DNA of 14,721 nt from NCBI GenBank assembly GCA_900768805.1, contig CAAGEF010000012.1, positions 1 through 14,721 of the forward strand. Direction: 5' to 3'. The notes beneath the pieces are model-generated. The model was not told the DNA's origin and did no database searches. It saw only the letters and a list, made by a program, of their open reading frames with translations. How positions within the stretch are numbered: position 1 is the stretch's first letter; every line of letters starts with the position of its first letter. Position numbers and translations under genes: made by a program. The DNA comes from Clostridia bacterium (GTDB lineage Bacteria > Bacillota > Clostridia > TANB77 > CAG-508). Positions 1 to 6,734 of the stretch are shown here, piece by piece.

Positions 1-14
1 AAGCACGAAAAAAC

Positions 15-43
15 TTGTATTTTTTAGAAATTTGTAATATAAT
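15..43 (+). promoter_or_regulatory. Possible sigma-A-type promoter of the polysaccharide operon
   Basis: A perfect -10 hexamer TATAAT lies at 38-43. TTGTAT at 15-20 is 17 bp upstream and matches only the TTG half of the -35 consensus. In DNA this AT-rich a TATAAT can occur by chance, so this is a candidate. It would give a leader of roughly 135 bases before the first gene. The true operon promoter could lie upstream of the window. Confidence 0.4.
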
Positions 44-186
44 AATAAAACTGATAGTGCGACTGAAAATATAAAAAATATAAGTAAACTAAACATAAGA
101 TAATGCTAAAAGCAATAAGTAAAAAAGAGAAATTTAGGAGTAATTACTTTTAGGTTTTAAAAATATGTTAGGAGTGTTAATATAAA
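44..186 (+). other. AT-rich leader before the first gene
   Basis: This is untranslated sequence between the candidate promoter and the first gene. I see no recognisable riboswitch, T-box or intrinsic terminator. TTAGGAG occurs twice, at 134-140 and 168-174. The second copy serves as the ribosome binding site of the gene at 187, with a rather long gap of 12 bases. The first copy has no usable start codon just after it; it is followed by the 10-base palindrome AGTAATTACT. Confidence 0.35.
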
Positions 187-918
187 ATGAAAAATCTAGT
201 AGAAGACTTAGCGCCAGAAGTGGATTCTATGGATTTAATGAAGGTAAGAAAAGAGAAAGTAAAAAAAGAGACTAAAACAATTTTAGCAAAGTTGTGGAAT
301 GGGTTTTATGCATTTGTTAAAAGAGCTGTTGATATAGTTGCAGGTCTAGTTGGAATGATATGCTTAGTTCCTATAATGTTATTTGTAAAAATCGCATATT
401 TATTGGATGGTGATACAGCACCTATTATGTTTAAGCAAAAAAGAATAGGTAAAGGTGGAAAAGAAATAGAAATATATAAGATACGTTCAATGGTTATAAA
501 TGCTGATAAAATTTTAATAGAAATGTTAGAAATGAATCCTGAAATAAAAGCTGAATATCAAGAAAATAAAAAATTAAAAAATGACCCTAGAATAACAAAG
601 GTAGGAAATTTCATTAGAAGGACAAGTTTAGATGAATTTGCACAATTTATAAATGTATTTAAAGGAGATATGACTTTAGTAGGTCCAAGACCATATCTTC
701 CTAGAGAAAAAGAAGATATGAAAAAATATTATAAAGATATAATAAATTGTAAACCTGGTATAACTGGATTATGGCAAGTTAGTGGGAGAAGCGATGTAAA
801 TTTTGCTAACAGATGTAGATTAGATAGCTTTTATAATAAACATAAATGTTTGTTTTTTGATGGGAAAATATTTTTGAAAACATTTGCTGCAGTATTAAAA
901 AAAGAAGGAGCTGTGTAG
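187..918 (+). CDS. Polyprenyl-phosphate sugar-phosphate transferase (initiating phosphoglycosyl transferase)
   Basis: A monotopic phosphoglycosyl transferase (bacterial sugar transferase family, PF02397) that moves a sugar-1-phosphate from a UDP-sugar to undecaprenyl phosphate on the inner membrane face, the first step of repeat-unit assembly. At 243 aa it is the short form, without the N-terminal multi-membrane domain of WbaP-like proteins. After a charged N-terminus (1-35) a membrane-inserting segment covers about 45-72, starting KRAVDI. Family motifs follow: FKQKRIG (82-88), YKIRSM (97-102), TSLDE (146-150) carrying the expected catalytic Asp149-Glu150 dyad, GPRP (166-169) and PGITGLWQVSGRS (190-202). 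The ATG follows TTAGGAG at 168-174. It is the first gene of the operon and ends one base before the next start. The sugar transferred cannot be read from sequence. Confidence 0.93.
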   Translation: MKNLVEDLAPEVDSMDLMKVRKEKVKKETKTILAKLWNGFYAFVKRAVDIVAGLVGMICLVPIMLFVKIAYLLDGDTAPIMFKQKRIGKGGKEIEIYKIRSMVINADKILIEMLEMNPEIKAEYQENKKLKNDPRITKVGNFIRRTSLDEFAQFINVFKGDMTLVGPRPYLPREKEDMKKYYKDIINCKPGITGLWQVSGRSDVNFANRCRLDSFYNKHKCLFFDGKIFLKTFAAVLKKEGAV

Positions 919-919
919 A

Positions 920-1987
920 TTGGAAAAGAAAAAGATATTACATGTTGTAGAAGCGTTTGGTGGAGGTATTTTTTCTTTTTTTAATGATTTAGTAAAATAT
1001 ACTGAGGATGACTTCGAAATTGTTATAGCATATAGTATGAGGAAAGAAACACCAAATGATTTTAAAAAATATTTTAGTGATAAAGTAAAATTTATAGAAG
1101 TAAAGAATTTTGCTAGAAGTATAAATCCTATAAAAGATATAAAAGCTTTTTTTGAAATTAAGAGAATAATAAAAGAAGAAAAACCAGATATTATACATCT
1201 ACACTCTTCAAAAGCTGGATTCGTAGGAAGATTTGCAGCAAATGGAAAAAAAGTGAAAATGCTATATAATCCTCATGGCTTTTCTTTTTTAATGAAAGAT
1301 AGTTCTAAGATAAAAAGAGCATTATACTGGATAATAGAAAAAGTCGGAGCATTAAGAAAATGTACGATAGTTGGATGTTCACAAGGGGAATATGAAGAAG
1401 CTTTAAAATTAAGTAAAGATTCTATTTGTATTAGTAATGGGATAAATATAGAGAAAATAGAAGAAGAAACAAAGAATTTAAAATCTAAAGAAATAGAGTT
1501 TTTAAATTTGAAAATTTGTACAAGCGGAAGAATAAGTTATCAAAAAAATCCAGAAATGTTTAATAAAATTGCTGAGAAATTTCCAAATTTACAATTTACT
1601 TGGATAGGTGAAGGGGAATTAAGAGAGAAATTAACAAGTCCGAATATTATGGTAACTGGGTGGAAAACAAGACAAGAAGTATTAGAGCTTGTAAATCAAA
1701 ACGATGTATTTATACTAACATCATTGTGGGAAGGTTTACCAATATCTTTATTAGAAGCAATGTATATGGAAAAAGTTTGTATTGTAACAAACTGTATAGG
1801 GAACAGAGATGTAATAAATCATGAAGAGAATGGATTTATTATAGATGGTGAAAATTATATAGATATAATAAATAATTTAGAAAAAGAAATATACGAAAAA
1901 ACTTCAGGGAATGCTAAAAAATCTATATTGGAAGAATTTAATACTCAAAGAATGGCAATGGAGTATAAAGAAGAATATTTGAAATAA
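920..1987 (+). CDS. Glycosyltransferase family 4 (GT-B fold)
   Basis: A cytoplasmic retaining glycosyltransferase that probably adds the second sugar to the lipid-linked intermediate. The N-terminal acceptor domain begins KILHVVEAFGGG (5-16), a glycine-rich loop typical of the family. HLHSSKAGFVGR (93-104) and NPHG (117-120) follow. The C-terminal nucleotide-sugar domain has GRISYQKNP (203-211), WIGEGE (228-233) and the donor-binding E-x7-E motif in EGLPISLLE (Glu271 and Glu279). The start is TTG at 920, one base after the previous stop codon; its ribosome binding site AAGGAG (905-910) lies inside the previous gene, so the two are probably translationally coupled. Length (355 aa) is usual for the family. 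Donor, acceptor and linkage are not predictable here. Confidence 0.92.
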   Translation: MEKKKILHVVEAFGGGIFSFFNDLVKYTEDDFEIVIAYSMRKETPNDFKKYFSDKVKFIEVKNFARSINPIKDIKAFFEIKRIIKEEKPDIIHLHSSKAGFVGRFAANGKKVKMLYNPHGFSFLMKDSSKIKRALYWIIEKVGALRKCTIVGCSQGEYEEALKLSKDSICISNGINIEKIEEETKNLKSKEIEFLNLKICTSGRISYQKNPEMFNKIAEKFPNLQFTWIGEGELREKLTSPNIMVTGWKTRQEVLELVNQNDVFILTSLWEGLPISLLEAMYMEKVCIVTNCIGNRDVINHEENGFIIDGENYIDIINNLEKEIYEKTSGNAKKSILEEFNTQRMAMEYKEEYLK

Positions 1988-2004
1988 GGGAGAGATTGTT
2001 AAAG

Positions 2005-3165
2005 ATGAAAAAAACTGCATTAGTATCATGTTATTTTAAAAATAATTATGGAAGCTTATTACAAGCATATGCTACACAAAAAATATTAGATGATATGGGA
2101 ATTGAAAATGAAACAATAAATATCGATAATAATATTGATTTTAAAAAAGGAAAAAGAAAGTATTATTTGGGACAAGTAACTAATTTTACATTTATAAAAT
2201 CAAAATTAGGGATGATTAAATTAAAGTTAGATAAAAAACTAAACAAAAACTTAGGTAAAAATATAAGTATCCGTGATAAAAAATTCAAAGAATTTAGAAG
2301 TTATTTTAAATTAACTGATTCAATTGATACATATGCAGATTTAACAAAAGCATGTGATAATTATGAAAATGTAGTAGTAGGAAGTGATCAATTATGGTTA
2401 CCAGTTAATATAGTCGCTGATTATTATACATTAAACTGGGTTCCAGATAATGTAAATAAAGTTGCTTTTTCCACAAGTTTTGGAGTATCAACTGTTCCAG
2501 AAAAATATAAAGAACAATATAAACGCTTTTTAAATAGAATTGATAATTTATCCATTAGAGAAGAAGCTGGTAGAAAATTAATAAAAGATTTAATTGGTAA
2601 AGATGTTCAAGTAGTTTGTGATCCAACTTTATTATTTAACAAAGAAGAATGGATGACTATTCAAAAAGAAGAACCAATAACTGATGGAAAATATATTTTA
2701 TGTTATTTCTTAGGAAATAGTATAGAATACAGAAAATTTGCAGAAAGATTAAAAGAAAAAACAGGATATAAAATAGTATCATTAAATCATTTAGATGAAT
2801 ATGTAAAATATAGTGATAAATTTGCTGATGAAACACCATATGATGTTGGACCTTGTGAATTTTTAAATTTAATTAGAAATGCAGAATATGTATGTACAGA
2901 TTCATTCCATGGAACTGTATTCTCATTAATAAATAATAAGAATTTCTATGTATTTAGAAGGTATAATAAAAAATCTAAAGTATCTACTAATTCAAGATTA
3001 GAATCTTTATTAGGTATAGTTGAATTAAAAGAAAGATTATTAGAAGGTACTGAAAATATAGAAGATGTAATAAAAATGACAATAGATTACAATAAAGTAA
3101 ATTCTAAATTAGAAAGCTTTAGAAATGAATCAAAAGAATTCTTAAAAAAAGCTTTAAAAGTTTAA
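2005..3165 (+). CDS. Polysaccharide pyruvyl transferase family protein (copy 1)
   Basis: A member of the polysaccharide pyruvyl transferase family (PF04230; CsaB/WcaK-like), whose characterised members transfer an enolpyruvyl group from phosphoenolpyruvate to a sugar to form a pyruvate ketal. Residues counted from ATG 2005: NYGSLLQAYATQ (14-25), GSDQLW (126-131), SIREEAG (183-189), CDPTLL (205-210) and TDSFHGTVFS (298-307), which holds the conserved histidine. A TTG at 1996 would add three residues, but it sits almost on the GGGAG ribosome binding site (1988-1992); family members start as MKK followed by a hydrophobic strand, so I prefer ATG 2005. It is 10 bases upstream of an FrhB-like Fe-S gene, an arrangement partly repeated later in the operon. 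Family is secure; whether it makes a ketal is inferred. Confidence 0.9.
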   Translation: MKKTALVSCYFKNNYGSLLQAYATQKILDDMGIENETINIDNNIDFKKGKRKYYLGQVTNFTFIKSKLGMIKLKLDKKLNKNLGKNISIRDKKFKEFRSYFKLTDSIDTYADLTKACDNYENVVVGSDQLWLPVNIVADYYTLNWVPDNVNKVAFSTSFGVSTVPEKYKEQYKRFLNRIDNLSIREEAGRKLIKDLIGKDVQVVCDPTLLFNKEEWMTIQKEEPITDGKYILCYFLGNSIEYRKFAERLKEKTGYKIVSLNHLDEYVKYSDKFADETPYDVGPCEFLNLIRNAEYVCTDSFHGTVFSLINNKNFYVFRRYNKKSKVSTNSRLESLLGIVELKERLLEGTENIEDVIKMTIDYNKVNSKLESFRNESKEFLKKALKV

Positions 3166-3175
3166 AGGGGAAAAA

Positions 3176-4375
3176 ATGATAGATATAAAAGATAAATTAA
3201 AGTGTTGTGGATGCACTGCATGTAAAAGCGTATGTCCTAAAAATGCAATAGAAATGATTGAAGATGAAGAAGGATTTCTTTATCCAAATATAAATAAAGG
3301 CAAATGTGTAAATTGCGGATTATGTGATAAAGTTTGTCCGGTATTAAATGCAATTGAAAATAAAAAAGATCCTAAAGCTTACATATTTCAACATAAAGAT
3401 GATATGGTCAGAAGACAAAGTACATCTGGAGGAGCATTTACAGCAATAGCAGAATATGTATTAAATCAAAAAGGTATTGTATATGGCGTAATGTTTGATG
3501 AAAATTATAAAGTAATACATAATTCTGTTGAAAAAATTGAAGATTTATATAAATTTAGAAATAGTAAGTATGTACAAAGCGATGTTTGTGATTGCTATGA
3601 AAGAGTAAAAAAAGATTTAGAACGAAATAGAATGGTATGTTTTAGCGGAACTAGTTGCCAAATTGAAGGATTAAAAAGATTTTTAAATAAAGATTATGAA
3701 AATTTAATATTAGTAGATGTAGTTTGTAGAGCTGTACCGTCACCATTAGTTTGGAAAAAATATTTAAAATTAAGAAAAGAAAAATATAAAAATATTAAAT
3801 ACATAATGTTTAGAGATAAATACTATGGATATAAATATTCAAATTTAAGTATTTATAATAAAGAGAATGATAAAAATCAAGAATATCATTCAGGAGTAGA
3901 AACAGATCCATATCTAAGAGCATTTTTCTCAAATATATGTGATAGACCATCTTGCTATGACTGTAAATTTAAAAAAGGTAATAGAGAAAGTGATATAACA
4001 ATTTGGGATTGTTTCGAAGTTGAAAAATACAATAAAAAATTAGATGATGATAAAGGAACAACAAGAATTTTAGCTAATTCAGAAAAAGGTAAAAAAATAG
4101 TTCAAGAATTAGGAAAAAATAATACATTAGAAGAAATTACATATGAACAAGCAACTAAAGGTTTTTTAGCAATGTTCCAATCAGTAAAATCAAATCCTAG
4201 AAGAGAAGAATTTTTTAAAGATTTAAATACACTATCAGAAAAAGAAGTATTTGAAAAATATTTTCCAAATACTATGAAATGTAAAATTGAAAAAAATGCA
4301 AGAATATTTTTAATAAAATTAGGTATATATAAACCTTTATTAAATTTAGGTAAAAAAGTAAGGAAAAGGGATTAG
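3176..4375 (+). CDS. FrhB-like Fe-S/flavin protein (coenzyme F420 hydrogenase/dehydrogenase beta-subunit family), copy 1
   Basis: A predicted iron-sulfur redox protein of the FrhB/FdhB family, of a type often seen in polysaccharide loci, with no established reaction there. The N-terminus carries two 4Fe-4S motifs of form CxxCxxCxxxCP, at Cys10/13/16/20 and Cys44/47/50/54. The FrhB N- and C-terminal domains follow, with STSGGAFTA (82-90), SGTSCQIEGLKRF (157-169) and CDRPSCYDCKF (255-265), the last adding cysteines for a possible further cluster. The usual GDFWG-like motif, present in copy 2, is here replaced by ITIWDCFE (274-281). ATG at 3176 follows AAAGGGG (3164-3170). The gene sits between pyruvyl transferase 1 and a family 2 glycosyltransferase. 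Family members use F420 or flavins, but F420 use in this organism is unproven. A role modifying a sugar or a pyruvyl group is inference. Confidence 0.9.
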   Translation: MIDIKDKLKCCGCTACKSVCPKNAIEMIEDEEGFLYPNINKGKCVNCGLCDKVCPVLNAIENKKDPKAYIFQHKDDMVRRQSTSGGAFTAIAEYVLNQKGIVYGVMFDENYKVIHNSVEKIEDLYKFRNSKYVQSDVCDCYERVKKDLERNRMVCFSGTSCQIEGLKRFLNKDYENLILVDVVCRAVPSPLVWKKYLKLRKEKYKNIKYIMFRDKYYGYKYSNLSIYNKENDKNQEYHSGVETDPYLRAFFSNICDRPSCYDCKFKKGNRESDITIWDCFEVEKYNKKLDDDKGTTRILANSEKGKKIVQELGKNNTLEEITYEQATKGFLAMFQSVKSNPRREEFFKDLNTLSEKEVFEKYFPNTMKCKIEKNARIFLIKLGIYKPLLNLGKKVRKRD

Positions 4376-4376
4376 A

Positions 4377-5390
4377 ATGAAAATTAGTATTGTAGTACCA
4401 ATATATAAAGTTCCAGAAGATTATTTACATAAATGTATAAACAGTTGTATTAATCAAACTTATAAAAATATTGAAATTATATTAGTGGATGATGAATCAC
4501 CTGATAATTGTGGTAAAATTTGTGATGAATACGCTGAAAAAGATTCTAGAATAAAAGTAATTCATCAAAAAAATAAAGGATTGAGTGGCGCGAGAAATTC
4601 AGGAGTAAAAAAATCCACTGGCGATTATTTTATGTTTTTAGATGGAGATGATTTTATTGAAAATAATACATGTGAAATATTAATAGATGAGTTTAAAAAT
4701 ATAGAAGATATAGATATAATATGCTTTTCTTATATTAGAGATGGTAAAAACATATCTGTAAATTGTGAATTAAATGGAATAGAAGAAAAATTATATAAAG
4801 GAAAAGAATGTAAATACTTACAGGAAAAAGTTTTAGATTTTAATGCTCATTTTTCAACTGCTTATTGTAAATTAATTAAAAGAGAATATATTTTTGAAAA
4901 TAATATATTTCATAATGAAGTTTTAAAACAAGGAGCTGAAGGAATCGAATTTAATATTAGATTATTTGAAAAAGCGGAATCTGTTTTAATTGTAAAAAAA
5001 TATTTATATCATTACATATATAATGAAGAATCTATATCAAATAAACATGACGAGAAAAATCATTATTTTGTATTGAGTTGTTTTGAGGTAATAAAAGATT
5101 TCGTAGAAAAAAGTGATAATAGAGAAAAGTTATTAACAGCCTTATATAATAGAATGTTATATGTAATTGTGACCACTGCTATTAGTGGATATTTTAGCAA
5201 AGGGAATGAAGATGCTTATAGTATCAAAAAGAAGAAGTTTAGAGAGTATTTAGAATATCCTTTGGTCAGAGAGACTTTGGAGAATGCTAGTAAGAATAAA
5301 TTGGATGTTAAAAGAAAAATTGTATTGATTTTTATACAAGTTAGAATGTTTTGTTTAATAATGATTATAAGTAGATTAAATAAGAAATAA
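4377..5390 (+). CDS. Glycosyltransferase family 2 (GT-A fold), copy 1
   Basis: An inverting glycosyltransferase that probably adds one sugar to the repeat unit at the cytoplasmic membrane face. The GT-A domain is clear: ISIVVPIYKVPEDYL (3-17), ILVDDESPDNC (35-45), GLSGARNSG (68-76) and the metal-binding DxD in FLDGDD (87-92). The site where most relatives carry a Glu-Asp pair as catalytic base reads AEGIEFNIRLFEKA (187-200), so the base would be a glutamate or lies elsewhere. YHYIYNEESIS (211-221) is typical of the family's second half. ATG at 4377 is one base past the previous stop, with AGGAAAAGGG at 4361-4370 as binding site, so coupling is likely. The last 200 or so bases are richer in G and C and use more TTG, AAG and GAG than the rest. 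Confidence 0.9.
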   Translation: MKISIVVPIYKVPEDYLHKCINSCINQTYKNIEIILVDDESPDNCGKICDEYAEKDSRIKVIHQKNKGLSGARNSGVKKSTGDYFMFLDGDDFIENNTCEILIDEFKNIEDIDIICFSYIRDGKNISVNCELNGIEEKLYKGKECKYLQEKVLDFNAHFSTAYCKLIKREYIFENNIFHNEVLKQGAEGIEFNIRLFEKAESVLIVKKYLYHYIYNEESISNKHDEKNHYFVLSCFEVIKDFVEKSDNREKLLTALYNRMLYVIVTTAISGYFSKGNEDAYSIKKKKFREYLEYPLVRETLENASKNKLDVKRKIVLIFIQVRMFCLIMIISRLNKK

Positions 5391-5393
5391 TTG

Positions 5394-5400
5394 AAAGAGG
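5394..5400 (+). promoter_or_regulatory. Ribosome binding site deciding the start of the polymerase gene
   Basis: AAAGAGG is the only good ribosome binding site near the 5' end of the polymerase. It lies downstream of the in-frame TTG at 5391, so that TTG, which directly abuts the previous stop codon and has no binding site of its own, is unlikely to be used. The in-frame GTG at 5412 is 11 bases further on and is the best candidate; GTG at 5400 overlaps the site. Confidence 0.55.
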
Positions 5401-5411
5401 TGTGGAAAAAA

Positions 5412-6722
5412 GTGGTAATATATGAGCTTTTTATTGTAGTGCTACTACTATGGTTAATTTCAGTTATTATAACAAAAGAAATTTTTTCACCATGTGCTTT
5501 GATATTAGTATCATATATATTAGCAATTTTGTGTGCTATATACAATATTGAAAATTGGCAAATAAATTTACATAACAATACATTTTTGGTTATATTAGTA
5601 GGTTTGTTAAGTTTTTTTATAACTTCTATGATAATAAGTGTTTTTATGCGAAAAAATAATAAAATGGAAGTATTAAAACTTACATATATAAATGTTGATC
5701 AAAATATGGTTTTTTTATTAAATTTGATAAGTTTTGTTATTTTTTGTATATATACAATATATTTTTTTAAAGGTGTTGGTTCTTTTTCTGGTTTTGAACA
5801 ATTTTCAAAAGCAATGACATCATATAGATATAGAGTAAAATTTTTAGACGAGGAATATATTCCTACAATAATAAATTTTTTAAGTAAATTTTGCAGAGCT
5901 TTAGCATATGTATATTCTTATATATTAATAAATAATAGTATATATTCAAAACAAAATAATTTAAAAATGAAAAAGTATAAAAAATATATATTAGGAATAA
6001 TGATATATATTCCAATGACATTTATGGGTGGTGGAAGATTTAATTTAATAATATTTATATTAAATTGTATAGTTATATGGAATTTTTTATATAGAAAGAG
6101 TTCTGGAAAAACATTGAATTTTAAAAATTTGTTTAAAGTTGTTATATTATTGATTATAGTAATAGGAATATTTTCAATATCAAGATCACTGGTGGGTAGA
6201 ACAAGTAAAAGTGGAATGTTAGATTATGTAACACAATACTTTGGTGGTTCTATTCATATATTTGATATGTATATGCAAGAAGATTATGAATTTAATGGTG
6301 TAATAGGTCAAGAATTATTTTCTGATTTAAGAAAATTTATGACTCAAATAAAAATTCTTCCTATTTCGAATATTCCATCTGATGTTGGTAATTATAGAGC
6401 TACTAGTGATGGTGTTATTATTGGAAATGTTTATACTGGATTTAGAAAAATGCATCACGATTTTGGAGTGATTGGCGTTATATTTTTCCAGAGTATTTTA
6501 GCAATTATATTTAATTATTTGTACTATAAAATTGTATACAATAAAAAAAATGATATAATTTCTAAAGAATTATTGGTTTATTCTGTATTATCATTTTGTT
6601 TGATATTACATTCATATTCTGAATTTTTCTTTAGTACAATAATATCGTTTAATTATTTTTTTGTGTTTTTTATGATTTTTATTATAAGATATTGCTTATT
6701 GAAATATAAGATAAAAATTTAG
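5412..6722 (+). CDS. wzy: Oligosaccharide repeat-unit polymerase, Wzy-type membrane protein
   Basis: An integral membrane protein, about 436 aa from GTG 5412, composed of roughly ten or more hydrophobic segments. It lies between glycosyltransferase genes in an operon that also has a Wzx flippase, so it is best read as the polymerase joining lipid-linked repeats outside the membrane. Family-like features are the FMGGGRFNLIIFILN segment after a cytoplasmic KKYKK loop, a long mid-protein extracytoplasmic stretch around RSLVGRTSKSG, and the late FGVIGVIFFQS helix, as in the O-antigen polymerase family of PF14296 type. Sequence conservation in such proteins is weak, so assignment rests on topology, those motifs and context. 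The start is uncertain: TTG 5391 opens the frame but lacks a binding site, while AAAGAGG at 5394-5400 favours GTG 5412. An O-antigen ligase-like role is the alternative. Confidence 0.8.
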   Translation: MVIYELFIVVLLLWLISVIITKEIFSPCALILVSYILAILCAIYNIENWQINLHNNTFLVILVGLLSFFITSMIISVFMRKNNKMEVLKLTYINVDQNMVFLLNLISFVIFCIYTIYFFKGVGSFSGFEQFSKAMTSYRYRVKFLDEEYIPTIINFLSKFCRALAYVYSYILINNSIYSKQNNLKMKKYKKYILGIMIYIPMTFMGGGRFNLIIFILNCIVIWNFLYRKSSGKTLNFKNLFKVVILLIIVIGIFSISRSLVGRTSKSGMLDYVTQYFGGSIHIFDMYMQEDYEFNGVIGQELFSDLRKFMTQIKILPISNIPSDVGNYRATSDGVIIGNVYTGFRKMHHDFGVIGVIFFQSILAIIFNYLYYKIVYNKKNDIISKELLVYSVLSFCLILHSYSEFFFSTIISFNYFFVFFMIFIIRYCLLKYKIKI

Positions 6723-6734
6723 AATGGAGAGTTT

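Noticed and set aside
989..1198. Open minus-strand frame of 69 codons
   Set aside because: It lies wholly inside the well-supported family 4 glycosyltransferase gene and translates to a Phe/Tyr/Ile-rich sequence typical of the antisense of AT-rich coding DNA.
5216..5578. Open minus-strand frame of 120 codons spanning a gene junction
   Set aside because: It is antisense to the end of the glycosyltransferase and the start of the polymerase, with low-complexity Ile/Phe/Ser content and no recognisable motif.
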